A stretch of 6,632 nt of DNA from Bacillota bacterium (lineage in GTDB: Bacteria; Bacillota_A; Clostridia; Clostridiales; Clostridiaceae), in NCBI GenBank assembly GCA_021780795.1, contig JAJXYA010000089.1, positions 1 through 6,632 of the forward strand, written 5' to 3'. The position numbers and the translations under genes are program-made. Each line of letters starts with the position of its first letter. Position 1 is the stretch's first letter. The notes under the pieces are model-generated. The model had not been told where the DNA came from. It searched no databases and was given only the letters and a program-made list of their open reading frames with translations. Below are positions 1-4,537 of this stretch, piece by piece.

Positions 1-203
1 ATGGGTCTATCAGAATTACCAAATCCTCTGGTGTCTATTCCAATGCATCTGTATCCCATCTTTGGAAGTTCATTAAACTGATATTCAAACAACTTATGGC
101 TTCCAGGCCAACCGTGAAGAAACAAGATTGTCTTCTTGCCCTCTGGATTAAGATCTTCCACATAAATTTTTACATTTGGTTCTACTCTTACATAGTATCC
201 CAA
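1..203 (-). CDS. Alpha/beta hydrolase, N-terminal part (runs off the window)
   Basis: The 67 visible residues begin MGYYVRVEPNVKIYVEDL and carry two alpha/beta-hydrolase landmarks. HGWPG at residues 30-34 follows strand beta-3 (TILFL) and forms the oxyanion-hole loop. GIDTRGFGNSDRP at residues 55-67 is the beta-4 region seen in haloperoxidase/epoxide-hydrolase-like members, often annotated as non-heme chloroperoxidase. The nucleophile elbow, acid and histidine lie beyond base 1, so activity and substrate cannot be judged. The protein is probably cytoplasmic, since no signal peptide is seen. The start is TTG at 203-201: GGAGG (211-215) sits 7 nt upstream, the nearest ATG (193-191) is out of frame, and an in-frame stop lies shortly upstream. 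It has its own promoter (239-267), so it is not co-transcribed by necessity with the SHOCT gene behind it. The family is secure; the specific enzyme is unknown. Confidence 0.88.
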   Translation of the reverse strand, partial: MGYYVRVEPNVKIYVEDLNPEGKKTILFLHGWPGSHKLFEYQFNELPKMGYRCIGIDTRGFGNSDRP

Positions 204-238
204 GAAAATACCTCCGTTAATAAAATTTCTCCATTAAT

Positions 239-267
239 ATATTATTCTCTTGAGACTAATATGTGAA
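239..267 (-). promoter_or_regulatory. Sigma-A-type promoter of the alpha/beta hydrolase gene
   Basis: On the minus strand TTCACA (262-267, 5/6 to consensus) is followed by a 17-bp spacer and TAATAT (239-244, 4/6). Transcription would start near 232, giving a leader of about 30 nt before the TTG start. No operator-like dyad is obvious. This is prediction by motif only. Confidence 0.55.
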
Positions 268-344
268 TTAATTATTTGATTTAAATTTTGCATAAATCTT
301 AAACCAAACCATCTATATGTTCTTCTCTAGTTAATCCTCATTTG

Positions 345-947
345 TTACATTCTTGATAACAGTTCTTTTTTCTTTTTACTAAACTCTTCTTGAGAAAGAG
401 CTCCTTTTTCAACTAATTCAAACAGTTTATTTATTTGACCTGGTATGTCCACATTATTAAAATCTCCATTGATCTCCTTAGGCTCAAGTGAATAATCAAG
501 TTCCTCTAGAAAAGCATTTGGATGATTTTCAATATACTCTTGTCTTGCTTTTAAAATTGAAGTTGCGCCTAAAGTTGCCATTTTAGATTCTATAGTTTTT
601 TCTACTTCTAAATTGTTCTCTTTATAGGTTATTATCAAGAAAAGATGAGTTTCTTGTGGAAAAGTTAAATCACCTATTATACGTATTTTATTAGAAATTA
701 CTTGCTTAGAAAGTTCCTTATCTGTTGTAACTTTAACCTTTTTTATATTTTCTATTGGTACAAAAAAATATTCAGCGGTTATTGGGGTGTTATATAGAAT
801 TCCAGAACTATTTACTAATATATTTGCATTAAAAGCACATTTAATATTGGCGAAAGAGTTACCACCTTCATTGAATTTTCTAATATATGTTTTCTTATTT
901 TCTTGAGCCCTTTTTAGGGTTTTCCACCTATTGTATAATAATTTCAT
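345..947 (-). CDS. SHOCT-domain protein of unknown function (PH-like N-terminal region suspected)
   Basis: This is a 200-residue protein. The last ~33 residues (168-200: IPGQINKLFELVEKGAL, then EEFSKKKKELL) match the SHOCT short C-terminal domain. That domain is a small helical unit appended to many unrelated bacterial proteins and thought to aid oligomerisation or protein contacts. Residues about 36-110 alternate short beta-like stretches (ANILVNSSGILY, AEYFFVPIENIKKVKV, THLFLIITY). This resembles bacterial PH-like domains in which a protein 'switch' value feeds a 'PIENI' strand, but that is a pattern guess. There is no signal peptide or membrane segment, so it is probably cytoplasmic. The ATG at 947 is preceded by GAGGTGA, a long anti-SD match about 10-11 nt away, supporting this start. 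It has a probable promoter at 974-1002 and appears monocistronic. The SHOCT call is firm; the function is unknown. Confidence 0.85.
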   Translation of the reverse strand: MKLLYNRWKTLKRAQENKKTYIRKFNEGGNSFANIKCAFNANILVNSSGILYNTPITAEYFFVPIENIKKVKVTTDKELSKQVISNKIRIIGDLTFPQETHLFLIITYKENNLEVEKTIESKMATLGATSILKARQEYIENHPNAFLEELDYSLEPKEINGDFNNVDIPGQINKLFELVEKGALSQEEFSKKKKELLSRM

Positions 948-973
948 AATAATATTTTCACCTCATTAGTCTT

Positions 974-1002
974 ATTATCATTTTTAAAATATATTTTGTG
1001 AC
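974..1002 (-). promoter_or_regulatory. Probable promoter of the SHOCT-domain gene
   Basis: Minus-strand GTCACA (997-1002, 4/6) is separated by 17 bp from GATAAT (974-979, 5/6). The predicted transcription start is near 967, which would leave the GAGGTGA ribosome-binding site (about 958-964) very near the 5' end of the mRNA. The leader would be only about 20 nt. Confidence 0.45.
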
Positions 1003-1037
1003 TATTAATTTAAAAATCAAATTTGTATATTGGTCTT

Positions 1038-1101
1038 AAAACATATTCCACAGAGCACCTTTAAAAATTAAACATATTCCAGAGTAATGGATTTTTAAAG
1101 G
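1038..1101. repeat. Interlaced direct and inverted repeats between two minus-strand genes
   Basis: A 12-bp direct repeat, AAACATATTCCA, occurs at 1039-1050 and 1070-1081. Both copies are followed by (CA)GAG. Interleaved with it is a perfect 11-bp inverted repeat, CCTTTAAAAAT (1058-1068) and ATTTTTAAAGG (1091-1101), with 22 nt between the arms. The second direct-repeat copy lies in that loop. The hairpin lies just after the stop of the protease-like gene but has no T-run on the exit side, so it is at best a weak terminator. The rest of 966-1128 holds only the SHOCT promoter. Confidence 0.6.
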
Positions 1102-1128
1102 ATATGACCTAGGCTTATATCTATAAAT

Positions 1129-1776
1129 TTAGCTGAAATATGCTAACCTAATTATATGTTTTGATTTTCTTTGATTCCAAAGCGTATCGAAATTTATCTC
1201 TTGACGCTCACCATAGGTGGATACTGAAATATAATATATGTTATCTTTAGAATTCAGCCTTAAGCCAGTGATAGTCATCCAGTGCCAAGCATATTCTTTA
1301 AATTCCTTTATTGGATGTTTAAGAACTAGGATTGCAACGGGAAGTCTTTGAAATAATGCTTCAGAAATAAAGCTTATAGCGTCTTGAACACTAGCAGCAT
1401 TATCTTCTAGGATATGAGGGACTAAAGATACACTCCTTTCTTTTGAAAACGCCAAAACACTCTCTGAGAATTGGTGAACAGAGGTAAGTCCAAAAATTCC
1501 TGGCTTTACGTATTTTCGAATCTCAATCATATGTAGAGTAAAATCCTTCATATTGATAATGCCTTTATAAGGATATAAAGCACTATATTTATCCGTAAAA
1601 GTTTGAGATAGATATGCAGTTATATTGGCTGCAGCAACAGGGCCACAACCACTAAGCTGATGAATTTTTTTTGGAAACCAGTACTGATTGCCACCATAAT
1701 ATGAAATTTCCGAGTCATATATATCTAATTGAATGTCCTCAATTTTAGTGTTGTTAGGTGTAATGAAGCCTTCCAT
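1129..1776 (-). CDS. Stand-alone C39/papain-like putative cysteine protease
   Basis: This is a 215-residue soluble protein. SGCGPVAAANITAYL (42-56) is the typical start of a papain-fold active-site helix, with candidate nucleophile C44. AWHWMTITGL (163-172) supplies the candidate catalytic H165 before a strand. The following strand and loop, YYISVSTYGERQEINF (181-196), sits where papain-like enzymes have an Asn/Asp followed by Trp-Gly; here it reads S-T-Y-G, so the third catalytic residue is uncertain. There is no signal peptide, transmembrane segment or attached ABC-transporter domain, unlike bacteriocin-exporting C39 peptidases, so it is likely cytoplasmic with an unknown substrate. The ATG at 1776 is preferred over a GTG at 1785: the GTG lies inside the ribosome-binding site AAGGGGTGAT, which is correctly spaced (8 nt) for the ATG. 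It is divergent from greA and shares its control region. The fold assignment is good; proteolysis itself is inferred. Confidence 0.75.
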   Translation of the reverse strand: MEGFITPNNTKIEDIQLDIYDSEISYYGGNQYWFPKKIHQLSGCGPVAAANITAYLSQTFTDKYSALYPYKGIINMKDFTLHMIEIRKYVKPGIFGLTSVHQFSESVLAFSKERSVSLVPHILEDNAASVQDAISFISEALFQRLPVAILVLKHPIKEFKEYAWHWMTITGLRLNSKDNIYYISVSTYGERQEINFDTLWNQRKSKHIIRLAYFS

Positions 1777-1850
1777 AGTTATCACCCCTTAATCTGATTT
1801 TAAAATAAAGTGTATGTATCTGTAATGTAATAAAAATAGAGATTTTATAC

Positions 1851-1878
1851 TTGACTATATTTTAAAATATAGCATACT
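1851..1878 (+). promoter_or_regulatory. Promoter of greA
   Basis: TTGACT (1851-1856, 5/6), a 16-bp spacer and CATACT (1873-1878, 4/6, with the important A2 and T6). A start near 1885 gives a leader of about 35 nt. The spacer is almost entirely the AT palindrome at 1855-1872. Confidence 0.5.
1855..1872. repeat. 18-bp perfect palindrome in the divergent promoter region
   Basis: CTATATTTTAAAATATAG reads identically on both strands. It fills the spacer of the greA promoter and covers the -10 of the opposing protease-gene promoter. It could be an operator for a dimeric repressor, or a chance product of AT-rich promoter DNA. Confidence 0.6.
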
Positions 1879-1894
1879 AATAAATAGGTAACAA
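1866..1894 (-). promoter_or_regulatory. Promoter of the C39-like protease gene, overlapping the greA promoter
   Basis: Minus-strand TTGTTA (1889-1894, 4/6), a 17-bp spacer and TATATT (1866-1871, 5/6), with an upstream TG making an extended -10 (TGCTATATT). The leader would be about 80 nt. Its -10 lies between the -35 and -10 of the plus-strand greA promoter, so the two polymerase sites compete for the same DNA. Confidence 0.5.
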
Positions 1895-1919
1895 TAAAAA
1901 AATAAAAGATGGTGACAAA

Positions 1920-2390
1920 ATGAACAATAAACTTACTAAAAAAGATATTGAAGAACTTCAAAAAGAATTTGATTATCGTAACGGGCCTTTAACAATGGAG
2001 ATTGCACATGAAAAAATGGTAGCTGCAGCTCATGGTGATAGAAGTGAAAATGCAGAATATAAAGCCGCTAAAGCAAATATGTACGATAACTACAGAAGAA
2101 TGGGTTATCTACTAAAAATGATTAAAACTGCTGAAATTATAGATGATGTTGTTGTTGATACCAAGGGAGCAAATATAGGTGATAAATTACTGATAAAATT
2201 TGAAGGCTGTGATGATATTGAAGAAATAGAACTTGTTACAACCCTGCAAGTGGATATATTAAATGGAAAGTTTAGTATTGAGTCGCCATTAGGAAAGGTT
2301 TTGTTCGGAAAGAAAATGGGAGCTATAGTAGATGTAGAATCCCCTGACGGAAATTACAAAGTAGAGTTAGTAAGCATAATTAAGGATTGA
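1920..2390 (+). CDS. greA: GreA-family transcription elongation (transcript cleavage) factor
   Basis: This 156-residue protein has the full length and architecture of GreA. An N-terminal antiparallel coiled coil (about 1-75) is followed by an FKBP-like C-terminal domain (about 80-156). The coil tip AAHGDRSENAEYKAAK (35-50) carries the two acidic residues D40 and E43, which in this family coordinate Mg2+ at the RNA polymerase active site and stimulate cleavage of backtracked RNA. SPLGKVLFGKKMGAIVDV is the conserved C-terminal signature. The tip reads GDRSENAEY, with the Arg typical of GreB rather than the usual GreA Leu. The sequence is rather divergent from core GreA, so it is probably a second, paralogous copy, as clostridia often have. 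It stands alone, with its own promoter (1851-1878) and a modest GATGGTGA ribosome-binding site 4-5 nt from ATG. No terminator is evident after it. The family is certain; paralogue status is inferred. Confidence 0.93.
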   Translation: MNNKLTKKDIEELQKEFDYRNGPLTMEIAHEKMVAAAHGDRSENAEYKAAKANMYDNYRRMGYLLKMIKTAEIIDDVVVDTKGANIGDKLLIKFEGCDDIEEIELVTTLQVDILNGKFSIESPLGKVLFGKKMGAIVDVESPDGNYKVELVSIIKD

Positions 2391-2490
2391 TTACATGGCA
2401 ATATTTCGCTTAATTTTTATCCATTTATTTAATAAAATTTCTCATTTTCTGTGAGTTATTGCCTTACATAGCAACTTAAAATTTATAATA

Positions 2491-2622
2491 TATATTTTAA
2501 AGGACACAGGACTTATAAGCTCAGAAAAAGATCAATTTGTAATTACTTCTATCAATACTTCACTTATCCAAGAGGTTCTCGGAAACCTCATAGAAATATT
2601 CACAAAAAATAGGGGGTATAAA
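2491..2622 (+). pseudogene. sdpR: Remnant of an SdpR/ArsR-like repressor (C-terminal half only)
   Basis: In the same frame as the downstream membrane-protein ORF, the DNA reads YILKDTGLISSEKDQFV followed by ITSINTSLIQEVLGNLIEIF. This is the wing and C-terminal helix of SdpR-like ArsR repressors; B. subtilis SdpR has an ILK...GQFIYYSLNTTVLQD segment at the same place. The N-terminal winged-helix portion with the recognition helix is absent. The frame is closed by a TGA at 2452-2454, and nothing HTH-like is readable in 2391-2490, so this cannot bind DNA as SdpR does. No stop separates it from the next ATG: one extra A in the run at 2604-2609 would create the expected TAG just before the sdpI-like start. 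That suggests the original repressor-then-membrane-protein operon order. The remnant also overlaps the ribosome-binding site of the next ORF. Confidence 0.72.
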
Positions 2623-2832
2623 ATGAAACTTAATAAAAAAGATATATTAATATTAGTAATACCAGTAATTATATCAATTTTACTAATACCTGTGCTACCG
2701 GATAAAATTCCTATGCAATGGGATTTGAGAGGTAATGTAAATTGGTATTTAGATAAGAAACTCTCTTTTATTATAGGGGCGATTCCATTCATCATATATA
2801 AATTATATATGATAAAACATGACTACAAATAG
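2623..2832 (+). CDS. sdpI: Short SdpI-like DUF1648 membrane protein, probably truncated
   Basis: This 69-residue protein has one clear transmembrane helix (about 8-26, ILILVIPVIISILLIPVLP). A DUF1648 signature follows (LPDKIPMQWDLRGNVNWYLDK, 25-45; the family pattern is P-x-x-I-P-x-H/Q-W...G), then a second hydrophobic stretch (about 47-62). SdpI proteins confer immunity to the SdpC toxin and also sequester the SdpR repressor at the membrane; they are about 200 residues with several helices, so this is roughly a third of one. The ribosome-binding site AGGGGG (2611-2616), 6 nt from ATG, is excellent, so a peptide could still be made. After the TAG, another frame (2823-2897) encodes LPNTIIMFFLLILTNTLN, which looks like the next membrane helix and suggests a one-base deletion near 2815-2830. 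Neighbours agree with decay: its repressor partner upstream is also broken. Confidence 0.7.
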   Translation: MKLNKKDILILVIPVIISILLIPVLPDKIPMQWDLRGNVNWYLDKKLSFIIGAIPFIIYKLYMIKHDYK

Positions 2833-2943
2833 TATCAGAAACTTTACCTAATACTATCATAATGTTCTTTTTATTAATCTTAACAAATACATTAAATTGA
2901 TGAAGCACAGAAAAGAGTATTTGACTTAGTTTTTGATCAAAAT

Positions 2944-2979
2944 AGAGTTAGTGGACAGATATCCATTAACTCTTTTTTT
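2944..2979 (+). terminator. Rho-independent terminator after the sdpR-sdpI-like remnant
   Basis: AGAGTTAGTGGA (2944-2955) pairs with TCCATTAACTCT (2962-2973), a 12-bp stem with one G-U pair and a CAGATA loop. It runs into seven T residues (2973-2979). It lies about 110 bp after the TAG of the short sdpI-like ORF, which fits an originally longer gene. Confidence 0.85.
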
Positions 2980-3226
2980 CTCTATTTACAACTGTCTACA
3001 GTTTAATACCAAAATTGGATTATACTTAATAATTCACTATTAAAAACCCATACAATACCCCCTTCCAAAATACAAATAATATTTACTTCTCATTTTATTA
3101 TAAGTCTGGATCATCACATTGATTTCAGAACCCAAACTCTCTTAAATATGTTTTTTCAGCTGGCGTTTTCAATGATCATTTTGTATATTCAATAAATTTA
3201 TATTTTGTACTAGTCATAAACTGTAA
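2980..3226. other. Non-coding stretch with no recognised feature
   Basis: Both strands are broken by frequent stops. A minus-strand frame of about 33 codons near 3050-3150 (reading NVMIQTYNKMRSKYYLYFG) has no convincing start and no family resemblance. No promoter, terminator or repeat stands out. It could be decayed sequence between two pseudogenes. Confidence 0.4.
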
Positions 3227-3720
3227 CTACTTTTGAAAATATTCCCTTTTTAGCATAGAGTATATAATTTGATCCAAATAGCCTCGTTCTGATTTATAAT
3301 TCTGCCTTAATACTCCATCACAATGCATTCCTAGTCCTTCATAGAGCTTAATTCCTATGGTATTATCCGGATATACATCCAGCCAAAAACGGTTAATATT
3401 TAGTTCTTCAAATGCATATTTTAATAATGCATTCATAGCTTCCTTTCCATATCCTTTTCCTTTATGAGAAATAGCAATCCTTCGTAATTCGAAGATTTCA
3501 GATTTAAAATCTAATCTAATCAACGCAAATCCAATAAATTATCTTTCTTTTGTCTAAATACAAAAAGTAGATGGTTATTATCTTCAATTTCAGCTTTATG
3601 TTCCTCATATGTACCCATCCATACAAAATCCCTATTATCCTTATGGCTTTCTAACTTAATAATAGTTTCAATATCAGCTTCCATTGCATCTATTATATAA
3701 AGATGCCTCGTTTCTATCAT
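3227..3720 (-). pseudogene. GNAT-family N-acetyltransferase, frameshifted
   Basis: Two minus-strand frames join into one 164-residue acetyltransferase. Residues 1-61 (MIETRHLYIIDAMEADIETI... to RQKKDN) are in one frame. The rest follows in another frame as FIGFALIRLDFKSEIFELRRIAI. The junction is at 3536-3538, where a run of three Ts on the coding strand would need four to restore the frame. The rebuilt protein has the GNAT acetyl-CoA pyrophosphate loop ISHKGKGYG (84-92, pattern R/Q-x-x-G-x-G/A) and the C-terminal N-x-x-x-x-x-LYEGLGM helix and strand. The ATG at 3720 has AGGGGG 7 nt upstream, better than an ATG at 3759. As it stands, translation yields about 66 residues plus a shifted tail without the acetyl-CoA site. 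RimJ/RimL- or antibiotic-acetyltransferase-like roles cannot be distinguished. A sequencing error in the base run is possible. Confidence 0.82.
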
Positions 3721-3759
3721 AGTATATCCCCCTATTTTTTTGTCATTCATACTATACAA

Positions 3760-4054
3760 ATTATTATATTTAACTATAGTGTTCCAATATACCTTGGCTG
3801 CTGCTCAATCGGTAACCTATATATAGATTATAAACCATAAATTTACATGTTTCTATATAAAAACAGCCCACTAAACAAAGCAAACATCATAAATTAAATG
3901 AATCTTTTGTGTCAGAGGCTAATTTTAAAATCCTTTAACTTTGTATCAGAATAAGATGTATGTGATTGCTCTAATAAATGCTTGCTATGAAAGTATTTAT
4001 GTGTTGTATATGTTATAAGAAGTGCATACTACCTTTTTAAAAATAAGTAAAAAT
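3760..4054. other. Intergenic stretch with no recognised gene
   Basis: AT-rich and stop-rich on both strands. It should contain the promoter of the GNAT gene. A TATAAT box is present on the minus strand about 40 nt before its ribosome-binding region, but no good -35 lies at 16-18 bp, so no promoter is called. The 4035-4054 end is the T-rich exit side of the terminator for the small cysteine-rich gene. Confidence 0.4.
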
Positions 4055-4083
4055 GAAACTCTGAGGAGATCCCTCAGAGCTTC
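4055..4083 (-). terminator. Rho-independent terminator of the small cysteine-rich gene
   Basis: On the minus strand GAAGCTCTGAGG (4083-4072) pairs with CCTCAGAGTTTC (4066-4055) around a 5-nt loop, giving a 12-bp stem with one G-U pair. The exit sequence ATTTTTACTTATTTTT follows. The stem begins 1 nt after the TAA stop of the gene. On the plus strand the same stem has an A-C mismatch and no T-run, so it works in the minus direction. Confidence 0.85.
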
Positions 4084-4084
4084 A

Positions 4085-4237
4085 TTAACTATTCTTCAAT
4101 TTTAAAAATACAACTTCATTGCAGTTCTTGCAAACTAAAATTATAGTAGCATCATCACAGGTTTTAAACTCATATCTTTCAATTGACTTATCAGTTTTTA
4201 TATCCTCAACATTGCCACATTTACAAAGTAATTTCAT
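4085..4237 (-). CDS. Small cysteine-rich, zinc-ribbon-like protein (50 residues)
   Basis: The ORF reads MKLLCKCGNVEDIKTD at the start and LVCKNCNEVVFLKLKNS at the end. Cysteines are at 5 and 7 (C-K-C), 27, and 36 and 39 (C-K-N-C). A CxC/CxxC pair enclosing a short beta-rich segment is typical of small zinc ribbons, so it probably binds one Zn2+ and folds as a mini-domain. Target and role are unknown, and I recognise no named family. Evidence that it is real: AGGGGG (4245-4250) lies 7 nt before ATG, an extended -10 promoter sits directly upstream, and a strong terminator starts 1 nt after the stop. It is a complete monocistronic unit. It lies divergent from the aldo/keto reductase gene, with about 300 bp between the starts. 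It is easily missed because of its length. An open frame on the opposite strand across it lacks all these signals. Confidence 0.82.
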   Translation of the reverse strand: MKLLCKCGNVEDIKTDKSIERYEFKTCDDATIILVCKNCNEVVFLKLKNS

Positions 4238-4271
4238 CTTGTTTCCCCCTACTAAGCTGCTTGCTCAACTC

Positions 4272-4280
4272 ATTATACCA
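4272..4280 (-). promoter_or_regulatory. Extended -10 promoter of the small cysteine-rich gene
   Basis: TGGTATAAT on the minus strand is a perfect TATAAT box with an upstream TG, at 35 bp from the ATG. The predicted leader is about 28 nt. No good -35 hexamer is found at 16-18 bp, which an extended -10 can tolerate. Confidence 0.6.
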
Positions 4281-4331
4281 CATTTTGTAAATAATTACTA
4301 TATTTGTAATAAATTTTGTGTGGATAAGAGA

Positions 4332-4369
4332 TAATATCTTTAATAAAAATGGTAGGATTAAAGATATTA
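4332..4369. repeat. 13-bp perfect inverted repeat between divergent genes
   Basis: TAATATCTTTAAT (4332-4344) and ATTAAAGATATTA (4357-4369) are exact reverse complements around a 12-nt spacer. It lies about 60 bp upstream of the small gene's -10 and about 60 bp upstream of the reductase -35. It is therefore placed between the two promoters rather than after a gene, and no direct T-run follows. An operator or structured DNA site is more likely than a terminator. Confidence 0.65.
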
Positions 4370-4426
4370 GGTACAAATTTTTTTAGTATTTTAAGGCATT
4401 ACAACATTCTTTTAGGTAATTATTAA

Positions 4427-4456
4427 TTGGCATTTATTTTAGACAAGCAGTATAAT
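4427..4456 (+). promoter_or_regulatory. Sigma-A promoter of the aldo/keto reductase gene
   Basis: TTGGCA (4427-4432, 5/6) and a perfect TATAAT (4451-4456) are separated by 18 bp. The start would be near 4463, leaving a leader of about 75 nt before ATG 4538. No riboswitch-like fold was recognised in that leader. Confidence 0.65.
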
Positions 4457-4537
4457 TGTACATATATTCAAAATAATAGCTCTAATTTCAACAAATAATG
4501 TTTGTAAAAATACTGGGCAAAAAGGAGAATTAAAATA

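Noticed and set aside
1777..1785. Upstream GTG as start of the protease-like gene
   Set aside because: The GTG is part of the ribosome-binding site AAGGGGTGAT that is correctly spaced for the ATG at 1776.
2397..2463. GGCAATA ... TATTGCC 7-bp inverted repeat after greA
   Set aside because: The arms are 53 bp apart and short. There is no target duplication or T-run, and the repeat is compatible with chance in AT-rich DNA.
2532..2795. 87-codon minus-strand open frame
   Set aside because: It is antisense to the sdpR-sdpI-like remnant, and its hydrophobicity is the mirror of the membrane helix on the plus strand. No ribosome-binding site was seen.
2896..3006. Frame reading IDEAQKRVFDLVFDQNRVSGQ after the sdpI-like ORF
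   Set aside because: It looks somewhat protein-like but has no start, overlaps the terminator hairpin and matches no family I recognise. It may be a tail of the decayed gene, too weak to annotate.
3721..3759. Upstream ATG as start of the GNAT gene
   Set aside because: The ATG at 3720 has AGGGGG at 7 nt, and the family N-terminus begins there. The upstream extension reads through the ribosome-binding site.
4119..4334. 71-codon plus-strand open frame over the small cysteine-rich gene
   Set aside because: No ribosome-binding site or recognisable domain. It is antisense to a minus-strand gene with promoter, ribosome-binding site and terminator, so it is a shadow.
4491..4505. ACAAA-TAATG-TTTGT dyad in the reductase leader
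   Set aside because: A five-pair AT-rich stem is too weak to propose as a regulatory structure.
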